DNA of 28,380 bases from Coemansia sp. RSA 922 (lineage: Eukaryota > Kickxellomycota > Kickxellomycetes > Kickxellales > Kickxellaceae). Positions within the stretch are counted from its first letter, which is position 1; every line of letters starts with the position of its first letter. A model generated the notes under the pieces. It saw only the letters and a program-made list of their open reading frames with translations, did no database searches and was not told the origin of the DNA. Positions 18,781-28,380 of the stretch are shown here, piece by piece. The stretch lies in the NCBI GenBank assembly GCA_027577415.1, contig JANBQS010000178.1:1-28380 (forward strand), written 5' to 3'. Made by a program: the position numbers and the translations under genes.

Positions 18781-19104
18781 TTAGCGCACAAATCTCTCCC
18801 TTTCTAAACCCTCAATGTAGTCCAATTGTAGTATGACAACGCCCTCTAGTACTTCCTTATTATTTTTGATAGGTACAACCAATGCCCGGGGGGTTTTGGT
18901 TTCCTTAGGAGTCGCTAGGGATTTAAATATAATGGGTGGTGTACGCCAATTTTCGATAAATTTTTCATAGGCCGGTTTACGATACGCGATATGCGGAAGA
19001 TGTATTTCATAGTGGTTAGTCGTTCTCACATCAAAACTTTCTAGTTCATTTTCAGTATTAGTTACTGTTAAATATCTCTTTTTAGATCTCGGTACCATTG
19101 TCAT
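18781..19104 (-). CDS. S4: small uncharacterised protein, possible distant S-family member (107 aa)
   Basis: The family is not recognised. An early strand (RYLTVTNTENELESFDV) and late strands (RALVVPIKNN and GVVILQLDYIE) resemble the strand order of S1, S2 and S5; GVVILQLD parallels GTVILQWAD of S2. The middle lacks the N-T-x4-H pattern of S1 and S5. No signal peptide or membrane segment is seen. The ATG at 19104 is the first in frame and the stop is TAA. A TATAAAA on the minus strand lies about 200 bp upstream (19310-19304). A stretch at about 19461-19490, resembling the S2 promoter around its TATA box, lies further away (~380 bp). It could be a real small gene or a remnant. Confidence 0.45.
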   Translation of the reverse strand: MTMVPRSKKRYLTVTNTENELESFDVRTTNHYEIHLPHIAYRKPAYEKFIENWRTPPIIFKSLATPKETKTPRALVVPIKNNKEVLEGVVILQLDYIEGLERERFVR

Positions 19105-20531
19105 ATGACTTGACTCGGCTCAGTCCAGTTCCCACGGTTCACTGGTTTGTTTAGCACTTTGGATATAGTGCGTGTTTGACCGGTTAACATCTTTCTTCTC
19201 TTCTTTAACCTTTCCAATATTAATTTTATTGACACTTAAGATTTTAATAAGCTACGCTAGTTCACTCCGCTCTAAAATCTAATAGTTACCATAGTGTAAA
19301 CGGTTTTATATTCTAAACGGTTTTGGGATATAAGCTCAGGGTAAGGTGTCATGATAACTTGTCAGAAGAAGTAGAAGCAAAAAAAAAAAAGTATAGAAAA
19401 TGTAGAGGTACTTTATTGCAAAATATTGGTGACAATTCAGAGAAGAAAAAGAAAAAAGAGGATGCCCCTCTCAAAGCGCATTTTTTTATACCCTTTGTAA
19501 TTCTTTTCTTTTCCTCAAAGGCCATCCTCAAACCAATTCAACAAGAGACTGCACAGTTTGCTCCCTCCCGTAAAAAAATGGCGACATTTGCTTCCCCCAT
19601 CGAATTTTTTTTTACTGCGGCATAAAGTCGTGCTTTCTTTTGCCAGCCAATGACCCTCACCATGACGTCACCATGATCTTCACTCTCAATTGCAAATGCC
19701 TGAATTAACCAACCAGATTAACCAAGCACACATATGTTTGCAAGTAGGATTAAAAGCAAATATAATAATAGAAATAAGAGTATAGAAAATGAGTGGGTGT
19801 GAGTAATAGTGAACTAAGGAACCTCGACTCCTATCTTGCGGAGGAGCGGGCCATATTTACGGGCCCACTTGGTGATCACTGCAGCTAGCTTTGCATGCAG
19901 CTCAGTGTGTCCCAACACAGTCAGCCAGGCATGGTAGATTTGATTCTACATATGACATAAGGAACAATTCAATTGGCAATAATATCTCCACCATTTGGTC
20001 ACTGCCTGTCTCTGTCACGTTCTGCCCGTTGTCTACTTTTCCGAGTTTTTTCTTTACCATATACTTCTTTTGAGTACCAGAGACCTTTTTAGTCAAATAC
20101 GTCTTAAAGGTTTATATACAAAAAGTGCGGCGCCTCACAGCCGTAATAGCAAGGTATAAATTCACTTTGGCAAGCCAAGCATCTAGGTCGCAAAGCAACT
20201 GGTAGTTCTCGATGGAGGAAACACCCCTCCCAAGAGTGTCAAAACTTTTCTAGCATTTTTAAATATATGGTAATTGCTTATTGCCAACAAAACAAGTGCT
20301 TATAAACATAAGAAACCTAATAGATGCGACTTCAGAGAGAACGTAGCTTGTAGAGTAACAACAATACAGTTGGCTATTGCGACAGAAGAGTTGGGAGTGT
20401 CTCTTGAATAGTACCACGCCAACAACTTGTACCCACAGTATATAATACTTTGTGTTGCTATGTGATCCCAAACAAGATGCTAGATAGCGTCAATGCAGCA
20501 ATGCCAGTATTTCCAACTATGATGTGGAGAC
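19105..20531. other. Intergenic, AT-rich, holding one dispersed repeat copy
   Basis: No confident gene lies in this 1.4 kb. It contains poly-A and poly-T runs at 19380-19620 and the repeat at 19713-19919, then ~0.6 kb in which I see only short meaningless frames on both strands. Its AT-rich, gene-poor character matches the flanks of S1-S3 rather than the GC-richer regulator genes. Confidence 0.5.
19713..19919 (-). repeat. Dispersed repeat copy 1: 3' end of an unidentified gene
   Basis: This ~207-bp stretch is closely similar, in the same orientation, to 24149-24359. On the minus strand it encodes the tail of a protein, VITKWARKYGPLLRKIGV followed by EVP and a TAG stop at 19814-19816, then shared 3' flanking sequence down to 19713. 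The frame continues upstream only to about 19945. No start codon or full gene is present, so it is a severed 3' end. I do not recognise the protein. Confidence 0.75.
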
Positions 20532-20924
20532 TTACATCTCAATCATACTCTTCTGATTGGAGTCGTACATATAATTAGCTCCTCTGTGCGCTTCATCAAT
20601 AATGCCATTGCAATAGTTTTCTTTAAACTCTTTTGCGACAGAGTCAACTACTTCACTGGAAGTTCCACTATGATATAGCGCAATATACTTGCAATGCACA
20701 GTATTCCCTGCTTCATCTTTCTCTTCTTGAATGGGTTGAAGATTATCTTCATAGCTAAACACACCTATCTTATAATCGGATCCATAGTTGGCTGCATGCT
20801 TTGCATCAATGTGATCAGCGAGGCAAGTGTTATCAACTGCTCCTCCAAAGTTGTAAGTATCAATTTTGTAGGAACTATTAGGTGTAAACCAAACAATGTA
20901 CACTTTATTCTTGATGATAGCCAT
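20532..20924 (-). CDS. S5: small uncharacterised protein of the S family (130 aa)
   Basis: The product begins MAIIKNKVYIVWFTPNSS and follows S1: a hairpin (KVYIVWFTPNSSYKIDTYNF), then GGAVDNTCLADHI against GDIPYNTIIEHV of S1, then DYKIGVFSYEDNL against DYSIWLFNKSTVEL, then a late strand (CKYIALYHSG). No signal peptide or transmembrane segment is present. The start is the first ATG in frame and the stop is TAA. A minus-strand TATAAAT lies 128 bp upstream, nearly the same distance as in S1, S2 and S3. The upstream bases around 20979-21003 also resemble the S3 leader (GAAGCCGATTGG against GAAGGCTGATTT). It sits about 9 kb from the S1-S3 array, so the family is spread through the region. Function unknown. 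Confidence 0.65.
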   Translation of the reverse strand: MAIIKNKVYIVWFTPNSSYKIDTYNFGGAVDNTCLADHIDAKHAANYGSDYKIGVFSYEDNLQPIQEEKDEAGNTVHCKYIALYHSGTSSEVVDSVAKEFKENYCNGIIDEAHRGANYMYDSNQKSMIEM

Positions 20925-21051
20925 TTCGATGTTCTTACTTGAAACCTGGTGATGCTGGATGCAAAAAATGTAGGAGATGAGAAGCCGATTGGAGTGAGTA
21001 GTGGTATGTAGAGAAGAGGGGGCTAGGCAAGGAACAGGGCGGTCGCGCTCA

Positions 21052-21058
21052 ATTTATA
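21052..21058 (-). promoter_or_regulatory. S5 TATA box
   Basis: TATAAAT on the minus strand lies 128 bp upstream of the S5 ATG, within a few bases of the spacing in S1-S3. The GGCA-N4-TGCC repeat next to it in S1-S3 is not recognisable here. Confidence 0.5.
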
Positions 21059-21830
21059 GCAGAAAATACCCTCCAGTGCTGGCATGTTTTTGGAATAGGC
21101 CGCCTTTCCTTCCTCCAACTGAAAGAGCATGCAGCAAGTCTCTTGTACTTTGAAATGCTTTGGTCATGATTGCAGAATATTCCAAATATCCATGTGGCGT
21201 TTCTGGTGCTTTGAAATAGCTTGAAAAACAGTTGACTGTGTGTCCAATTTGGACACGCATCCGTCAAAGCCTTTGTATTATTAGAAAATCAACTACAGCC
21301 ATAGAATTGGTTTAAGGGATTACGCTAGATCAAGAGTGATAAGTTGCACGCTGGCTGCATGTGACAAAGCCCAAAGGGCCTGCCTACCACAGAACCTTGT
21401 GGAAGGCACGTTTTTGTCGCATGTAAGCCAAATAGCTCGGATGTGCTAAAAAAAATAGGCGGAGTGTGAAAGGGGAGGCTTGGTTCCGTTTCTAAGTGAG
21501 AGCCCCTCCTCCACAGTCATACTCCGGCCTGAGTCATTTTCGGAAGCATGGCAATAACGCAATAACACACTGACGCAATTGCGGTACATGTCGGGCCTTA
21601 AAGCAGAGCTTTAAAGAGTACAAAAAACAAGGACGAAACCAACACGTGTGCATCCTCGGCAGTTGGCCAGAAATATGATTGGCCAGAATTTCCAGCCACC
21701 CGGCTCCGACCATCCAAATTGAGCTACGTTGTTGGGGGAGCAGAACGTGCCTAGAGACAACAAGGGAAAAGTGGGGGCAGGACAAGGGAAAAAATGTGAT
21801 GGGAGAGGGCAGAGAGGGTGGCCAGCTGAG

Positions 21831-22337
21831 TATAAAAAGGACCGCCGTCTGGCTTGACTTGGCCTTTCCCTCTTCTTCTTTCCATATCAAGACTACTTCC
21901 TCTTCTCTCTCACGACTAAAGCCTGATTTTTGGCATGTATACTACTAACCAAAGGAGGTACTCTTGTATGCGCCGTCGACGGCGAAAAAGAGCTACCAAG
22001 ATAATAACGCACACTTTTATCTTTTTCATCCTCCCATCTTTGCATTCTTCTCTTTCTCGACTTTTCACTGTATATTTTTTCACACACTGCACGCATTTTT
22101 TTATTGCACATCATCATCCGCACTTCTTTTATCCTTGAATATCAATCTTCCTTTTTTCTATTTTTAGGCTGGACCTGGAAGTGAACCGGACGCTCACTAA
22201 GCTATTAGTCTGGTTTGCAACTAGTGACAGTCTTATAAATATGTATATTTGTAAATATATTATTTTGAACAACACACATTGACATTTAGAGAGTATTTGC
22301 CTTTACCTTGTCCATGGTAAATGATTATTATAATAAA
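21831..22337 (+). other. Possible short transcription unit (TATA box to AATAAA)
   Basis: TATAAAAAGG at 21831-21840 is followed by a pyrimidine-rich stretch, an ATG at 21935, a T-rich segment ending TATTTTTAG at 22167, and AATAAA at 22332-22337. Splicing a weak donor at 21958 (GTACTC) to 22167 would give a 45-codon frame beginning MYTTNQRRLDLEVNRTLTKL. The unspliced frame is 67 codons and biased by T runs. Neither product is recognisable, so a non-coding RNA or a gene remnant is equally possible. Confidence 0.3.
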
Positions 22338-22449
22338 TACGTTGTCTTTATTCTTGCGAAAACAGCAAGCATCTCAAGCGAGAAGCATGGCAAATAAACT
22401 CTGGAGATTCTATGACCGCCCTCATTATCGCCATAAACTCTTTGCGATA

Positions 22450-24036
22450 CTATTTGTCTACGGCGGCATAGGTAAAGTTCGGGCAAACTAGCGCCAGAAG
22501 CAGGACGCAGCGTGCAACTTCTTTGAAGTTGTACTCTTCATAGAATGCAATATGCCAGCACCGAAACCGCAGGCCCACCGGGTAGTAGTTCGACAGCACA
22601 TGTTCGAGAAGCTTCTCGTCGGTGACACCAACTGGCAATGGAGCAAGGTGTGGAGTGCAGGTTTGCAGATCTGAGAGAAGCGGGAGAGACTTGATCAATG
22701 CAATGACGTCCCAGAACGATGGAACGACGTATCGCAAGTACAAACGTTGGATATGTGTGTAGTTGCAAAGCAGCGAAAACGAGGGCGAGTATGCAATGTT
22801 GATCGGGTCACCACGGATCTGTATCACAGTTGCACGCGATGCTATGCTCAGCAAAAACTGCGCGACTGTGGCCCAGTCCGTAAAATGGCGTGACAAAAGC
22901 TCAAATTTAGAAATCCAATAGCCCACACACCGTAGCTTAGGATGGCTGTCACGAGTAAACACGCCGCACCGTTTGATTACTCCAACTACAGCACCCGACA
23001 ATTCGACTTGCAGGCTTTCAAGAGTGGCTGCGCTGCCTCTGAACAGGATATCGTCGTCAAGGGGATAGATCCGGATTATACTCATGTGCCGAAGATTTGG
23101 AAACGGTACTGCGCCTGCAAAGGCACAGGGCTGCCGACTATACTATCTCATATACAAGTTCGATTTCAGAGTGAGCAAGTGTGGATACACTGCGTAGTTA
23201 CCATCTGCGTCTCTGACGATACCAGAGATATCCACGGCATTTGGCAAGACAATGTCCAGAGATTGAAGTGTCAGCGCGCATCGCCTTGTAAGCTGTACAA
23301 CATTTTCACTATCGCCATGTATGCCGTAACGCAAGTGGACTAGATCGCAAACGCCATCGAGCTGAAGCATGTTGGTCACGCATCTTTCATTTTCGGAAAA
23401 GGCGACACGTTTGGCAAGCTGAAGAAGCCCTTTGACAAGTCCGTCATAATGTTGGTCAAGCCTTCGGTAAGCCCGACCAGTGCTGAAAGGTGCACTGAGG
23501 TCAATTTCGGTAAGCTTGGGTGCCAGCTGCCTAATCCACTGCAAAAACACGCTGACGTTGGTCTCGGCCTCATCTACGTTGATTTCGTCCTTGTCGTTAT
23601 ACTTGTCATCGCCAGTAAAGATAATTCGGATCCTTTGGGCAAGCGGAAGCTGGAGGTCTCTGTATTCCTCACGCGATATCTGCTCCAATGTATTGCCGTT
23701 GTAGATCTCTGTCTCACATACCACAAGCTCAATCTCCTTAACCAGGCGCCGTACAGGAAATTCGAACTCTTCAAGGCTATCTGGCTGCAACGGCCATGGG
23801 AGCCTTTGACTGTTAACACCGCTGCAAACATCTATTCTGCAACCTCTGCTTAACTGTGACCGCACAACGGCACGGAGATTGTGGCATACCCATAGGAGTG
23901 GCACCTGCAGGCGTAGCCACTCTTGTGAGTAGCAGTCAACACCATCATACGCTAAACGAGTGCTGCCGGCAACATGATCGACTATCGCCTTGACAACGTG
24001 GGACGGGAGAATCTGAAATATCGACAAAGACGTCAT
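22450..24036 (-). pseudogene. F-box-like/leucine-rich-type protein gene with one in-frame TAG
   Basis: One frame runs 529 codons but is interrupted at codon 298 by TAG (23143-23145). The start, SIFQILPSHVVKAIVDHVAG then LLWVCHNLRAVV, has the shape of an F-box-like motif (LP...V...I..hV, later a V-C-x-N-x-R block). The rest has irregular Leu-rich segments such as APKLTEIDLSAPF and HPKLRCVGYW, as in a large family of such proteins I associate with Kickxellales. Sequence past the TAG continues the same family pattern without a shift: AGAVPFPNLRHMSIIRIYPL then FRGSAATLESLQVEL. F-box proteins usually present substrates to SCF ubiquitin ligases. No intron with good signals can remove the TAG without losing family sequence. 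Decay is the likeliest reading; a sequencing error is possible. Confidence 0.72.
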
Positions 24037-24717
24037 TGTTCGGGGTGTGCAAAGATAAAAGCATACAAGCAGGTGATAGTGTTAGAAAAAAAAGAGCTAG
24101 TGGAAAGGAACTGAAGAGAAGGGAGCGACTGCATGCAATGGAATGCAGCCAGATCAACCAAATAGTGCGCAAATATGTTTGCGATTAGTTTAAGAGCAAA
24201 TACAATAAAGGAAATAAGAGTATAGAAAATGAGCGGATGTGAGTAATAGCGAACCAAGGAACCTCGACTCCTATCTTGCGGAGGAGCGGACCATATTTAC
24301 GGGCCCACTCGGTGATCGCCGCGACTTGCTGTGCCTGCGGCTTAGCGCGTCCCAACACATCAAAGCGTAATTTTGTTTGTGCTTTAGGCGACCACACATG
24401 TGTTGTCGTGGTTTGCTGCAACCCCTTTGTTTCTTCTTTCAAGCCAAGCCCTAAAAGGAGAAAAAGATACATTGCTCTCCTTTGATGGTAAGCGCCAGAA
24501 AGTTCTTTGTAGAGTATTGCAAAAACTATGTTCAAAGGAATTCAAAAAAAATCTGGTTGGGCTGCAACCACAGTCAACACGTTTTTTCTCAAGGATTGGA
24601 GAAACATCCACACTAAAAACCCCTTGAAGCATCCCCGACACTTGTTCTGGTCCGGTATTCCTCCTGTGTCCACTCATTCTCTCTTTTCAAGCACAACCAT
24701 TTTGCTTCTTTCTTGAC
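24037..24717. other. Intergenic between F-box-like and ABC genes, with repeat copy 2
   Basis: This gap separates divergent starts (24036 minus, 24718 plus). It holds the repeat at 24149-24359 and, in continuation of its minus-strand frame, protein-like sequence up to about 24435 (TTHVWSPKAQTKLRFDVLG). The final ~100 bp before the ABC start are pyrimidine-rich and may be its 5' leader. Confidence 0.5.
24149..24359 (-). repeat. Dispersed repeat copy 2: 3' end of an unidentified gene
   Basis: This is the direct-orientation partner of 19713-19919. The minus-strand frame reads VAAITEWARKYGPLLRKIGV then EVP, but where copy 1 stops (TAG) this copy has TGG (plus-strand CCA at 24254-24256), so the frame runs on into flanking sequence. 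Upstream the two copies diverge (AKPQAQQ against TELHAKL) while remaining alignable. The flank beyond the stop is also shared, down to CCAGATYAACCAA. The family is unknown. Confidence 0.75.
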
Positions 24718-27700
24718 ATGGATATTTCTCTTGGAGGCTCTTTGATACCCATGTTTTCTCTTCTCAGTGGCATGGTCTACCCGGCTGCTGATGCCGCTGT
24801 AGCACTTACGACAATGTATTTAGTCGCACGGGACAAGCGTGCCTTTTCACCCCAACTTGCCCGTCCCTTCTCGCACATTGCCAGCGCTCTTCTAGTAGTC
24901 CTTGCTGCCAGTCACTATTCGGGATGGACTAGGACACTCAATCAAGTTGCTTCTTTTGCTCTACCTTTGCTGGCTGCCCATTCTTCAGGATACACCCTCT
25001 TCCAGCTTTCCAATGTCCTTGGCATCTACCGTCTGCTTCGCAGCAATGACAGTCTACTGACAAGTGCTCTATGTGTCTTGCTTCACATGTGCCTTGTGCT
25101 AGTCAACCTCGACCTCTCTAGTCAAGCCCAGCTGAAATTAATCATGCAAGACGTTTTCTTTACTCAAGTGCGCCAACTTAACTTATTGCAAAAGCTGCGC
25201 GCACTAACTGTAGATGACTTGTGGCCAGCTCCCAAGAGACTCCAGCTGCGTCATGCCTATGCTGAGCTAGCGATCAACACTAATGAATCTCTGTTTCTTA
25301 TCCGGGCCATTGCTCGCATGCTTTGGAAGCCTATGATTCCAATTCACATTGCTGGTATGCTATTCCAACTACTACCGATATTCAAGACAATGCTAACCGG
25401 ATACATTTACCATTGCCTAGACTCGTCTGATGACAACAACTATTACAAGGCATACATGGCTGCTGCAGGCATGATACTGGTAGAGTTTTTGATTACCCAA
25501 AGGGAGCGTTTAAATGGTTACATTGGTTATGAAAAATCATGAGTTCAAGATGTATTGGAATTAGAACTAGCACGCAGGCCACTACTTTATTCTGGATTGA
25601 AGAAGGCTCCTAATCGGGAATGTACTATGTCAGAGGATTTGGTTGACAGTGTTTTTACACTCCAAGATGCCGTCCCCTGTATTTTTGGAGCTTTTTCAAC
25701 TGTAATGACAATCTACAGTCAGGTAGGTTGGTATGCATTCATACCTCCTGTAGTGTCTTTGGCCATTACCGCCTTTGATCAATCACTGAAACACTTTGTT
25801 GGTGGTCCAGCGTATTGGGATCATACTAATGTTTGTACTAGAGGCGACTCGATTGACAAAATTTATTTTAATGTCAAAACTGTAAAGTTATTCGGGTGGG
25901 AGAGCATGTACTTGGATCCAAAGCTAAGGAGAAATCACGTATATTTAAAGCAACTTCCGTGGTACGCCTCCTTGGTACGCTTTGGATTTACCATGATAGA
26001 CATTGTCAGCACGCTTGCTGCAGATTTGTCAATGTATTTGACAGTTGTATTGTATTTAAATACAATGCCAACCTCTGGTAACGCTATGACAAATTCGAAA
26101 TTACTCGAAATGACTGAGCATATTGAATATCTGCGCCACAGTATTAACAGTGTTGCTGGGGGCATTGCTGGAATATCCGATATGGTCAGACATAATAATA
26201 CGCTTGAGCCCTTGTTCAGGTGTGAGACATTCAACACCATCGTTCACAAGAGACTTGGCGACTTGAAGCAAGTGCCATCAATTACTATGGACAACTGCAG
26301 CTTTAGATGGGAAAAGAAAACTACTCTTCTCAAACAGGTTACCTTGAGTGCAACAGATGGAGATCTTATAGCTGTAGTTGGTAGTACAGGCTCTGGAAAA
26401 TCCTCGCTTCTTTTGGCCATGTGCAGAGAGTTGGAGATGACCAAGGGTACTGGTACTGTGGTTGGAAGAATTGGCTATATGGAGCAGTCGCCATGGATTA
26501 TGAACGACACTATGCGCGCAAACATTCTATTTGGTCGCGAATTTGATGAGGAGTACTACTGGAAAGTCATTCACGCCTGTGCATTGTCTCGTGATCTTGA
26601 GTCGTGGCCTGACAGCGATTTGACCATGATTGGTGAGCGCGGTATCAACATTTCTGGTGGGCAGAGAGCTAGGCTAGCACTGGCCAGAACTGTGTACTCG
26701 CAGGCGGATATTTACATGCTGGATGACCCTTTGTCGGCAGTTGATGCTCATGTCAAGCGCCATATTCTAGATAATGTCATCTTGAGCTCAGGATTGCTGG
26801 GTAACAAACTGCGCATTATTACCACGCACTCTGAATCTATGCTGTCATTCTGCAACCAAGTTGTCACAGTAAGCGATAAAACTACATCAGTTGTCTACCA
26901 GGAACCCAAGGAGCACCAGTATATTGCCCCTGTTGCCGCCGTTGAGATTAATAATGTTTGTGAGCCAACTTCAACTGAGACTGACTCTGATTCTAAACCC
27001 GAAACTCTTACCACCGATGACGCTAATGCTCAGGTAACTACTTCAGATGATACGCCAGTGAAATGCCTTGATTCTGATGAAGATCGACTACCTCAACAGA
27101 AGCACACACTACTAGACAACGCAAAGTATGTACTTCAAGTTTGCGGTTGGAAAATGTTAACTGTCGTTATGATATCAACATCCATCCGTCCTGTGGCAAC
27201 GTTTATCCTGAATGGATACAACATTGCGGCGCTAAAGGAGAATGCAAAGAACAATACCGTCAGCCATGATGCAGTATTGTGGTACTTGAAGATCAACATA
27301 CTAAAAGCTGCCACGATCCAGATATTGCGTTTATTCCAATCTTATGTAAACAATATTGCAGCTGGAGATAGCACAAGTGACATTGTAGAAGCAAAGTTTG
27401 CGCAAAGTTTGATTCATGCTCCACTTTCAGTGATTGAAAAGACTGATCGATTCAAATTTTCGTCAGCATGCAATAATGGATCCAGAACAATGTCTTACTT
27501 TATCCCTTTATTTTTGCATTGGGATACTCTGTGCATAGTCGACTCGATATTTGCTATTTGGCGTTCAGTAATGGCATCACCACAGCTAATACTCATTGTG
27601 CCCTTTATTATTTGGGCATGTGGAATAGCCAGCATATTCGATAGCGCTGTCGCCAACTCGTTAAGAGACATAGGCGATGAGGTTGATAATAAGCACTCGC

Positions 27701-28380
27701 AAACTTCCAGCATTGTTAAAGATGGTAGCCGTATGATTCGTATGTTTGGAGTAGAGTTATACTATATCTCCCGATACATGTCTGACAAAGATGAGACAAA
27801 GAAAATTAGCAGGCCAATGAAAGCACTGAGTTTGCTGTCAAATATTATTGATGTTGGAATACTTAATGCTGGAATTGTACTGTCCACTTTCTCGGTCTTG
27901 ATGCAATCTCGCTTGACCAAGTATAAGGTCAGTTCGAGTCAGTTAAAGATGCTTCAGAGTGATGTAGGTGAATTGACAAACAGTATTAACAGCTTAATGA
28001 GGATGCCTAACCGACTGAAACAGTATTCGAATAAAATTAGCACGTTCCGCCAATTCTCCGACATTAAACCAGAGGCACCATGTATTGTTGAGGACTGTCG
28101 CGTACCTAGTGAGTGGCCACATAATGGAAATGTCGAGTTTAAGAATCTCAGTGTCAAATACGGAGATAACCAGGATTACGCATTGAAGAATCTCAATATC
28201 ACCATCCGTTCCGGAGAAAAGATTGGTATTGTTGGGCGTACTGGTGCTGGAAAGTCGACATTGGCCAAATCCATATTCCGACTTATCCACAAGAACATTG
28301 AGGGTGTCACGCAGAATTAGTCAAGATCACTGGATCGGCGAATTGGGCAAGGGTCTGCGGCTTAGCCGCAGTAGAACGTT
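24718..28380 (+). pseudogene. ABCC-type (MRP/YCF1-like) ABC transporter, disrupted and cut by the window end
   Basis: This is an ATP-driven exporter of the ABCC class, usually vacuolar or plasma-membrane and moving conjugates or drugs. Codons 1-274 give several hydrophobic helices and the linker LRALTVDDLWPAPKRLQLRH. Codon 275 is TGA (25540-25542), after which the same frame continues VQDVLELELARRPLLYSGL with no shift. NBD1 is complete: Walker A GSTGSGKSS (555-563), Q-loop YMEQSPW, signature ISGGQ (645-649), Walker B YMLDD (666-670) and an H-loop TTHS. A second membrane domain follows. NBD2 has Walker A GRTGAGKST (1173-1181) but the frame ends at TAG 28318-28320, before the Q-loop, signature and Walker B. 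No intron signal would bypass the TGA. Most of the gene is open, so the damage looks recent. Confidence 0.8.
28356..28372. repeat. Short inverted repeat at the broken NBD2
   Basis: CTGCGGC and GCCGCAG arms flank a TTA loop, just past the premature stop of the ABC gene. The 12 bases CTGCGGCTTAGC also occur at 24335-24346 in repeat copy 2. That is short enough to be chance. Confidence 0.35.

Larger units (their letters stand above)
20925..22449. other. Intergenic with a possible short transcription unit
   Basis: The S5 promoter occupies the left end (TATA at 21052-21058, minus strand). Otherwise there is no long gene. The interval 21831-22337 has a TATA box, pyrimidine-rich leader, T-rich stretch ending in a splice-acceptor-like TATTTTTAG and an AATAAA signal on the plus strand, described separately. 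The rest shows only short frames. Confidence 0.5.

Noticed and set aside
19323..19625. 100-codon plus-strand frame in the 19.3-19.6 kb gap
   Set aside because: Lys and Phe runs come from poly-A and poly-T tracts, and no other support exists.
23143..23190. A 48-nt intron removing the TAG in the F-box-like gene
   Set aside because: A GTGTAT...TAG interval of 48 nt would keep the frame, but it is shorter than the introns seen here and would delete the Leu-rich segment typical of the family.
22450..28320. Stop-codon reassignment or programmed readthrough to explain the TAG and TGA interruptions
   Set aside because: Other genes in the window use TGA (MRC1-like) and TAG (S1) as plain terminators. 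The two interruptions use different stop codons with no shared downstream context, and the ABC gene has further damage in NBD2.
1..28380. tRNA or rRNA genes, CRISPR arrays and intact transposons
   Set aside because: Reading both strands I found no tRNA B-box plus acceptor-stem pairing, no regularly spaced repeats and no transposase or reverse-transcriptase motifs. A tRNAscan or transposon library search could still find weak ones.

Overview
The window looks like nuclear DNA of an early-diverging filamentous fungus, most likely Kickxellomycotina (Coemansia-like). The reasons are: spliced genes with GTAAGT donors and T-rich AG acceptors; long Zn(II)2Cys6 transcription factors full of low-complexity sequence; an F-box-like protein starting SIFQILPSHVV that resembles a family I associate with Kickxellales; and a large ABCC-type transporter. 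The taxonomic call is an inference from gene content, not from a database search.

Layout. Positions 81-8099 hold two divergent Zn2Cys6 regulators: a single-exon gene on the minus strand and a three-exon gene on the plus strand, sharing a ~0.95 kb promoter region with a perfect 22-bp palindrome. Positions 8916-11960 hold an array of small minus-strand genes (S1, S2 and the broken copy S3). S2 and S3 lie on ~1.2 kb tandemly duplicated units, and all three have the same promoter layout. Positions 11978-15196 encode a Mrc1/claspin-type replication checkpoint mediator on the minus strand. It is divergent from a third Zn2Cys6 regulator (15711-18626), and between them lies a cluster of MCB-like (ACGCGT) sites next to the MRC1 start.

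From 18.7 kb to the end the region is accessory and decaying. It holds two more small minus-strand genes (S4 weak, S5 good), two direct copies of a ~0.2 kb repeat carrying the 3' end of an unidentified gene, an F-box-like gene broken by one in-frame TAG, and an ABC transporter gene broken by an in-frame TGA and by a scrambled second nucleotide-binding domain at the window edge.

The most interesting material is the S family (S1, S2, S3, S5, perhaps S4). These are ~110-145 residue proteins with no signal peptide and a shared strand-rich pattern that could be a ubiquitin-like (beta-grasp) fold. S1-S3 also share a GGCA-N4-TGCC inverted repeat just downstream of the TATA box. I do not recognise a described family. 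The rest is two conserved chromosomal functions (transcription regulation, replication checkpoint) and two pseudogenes.
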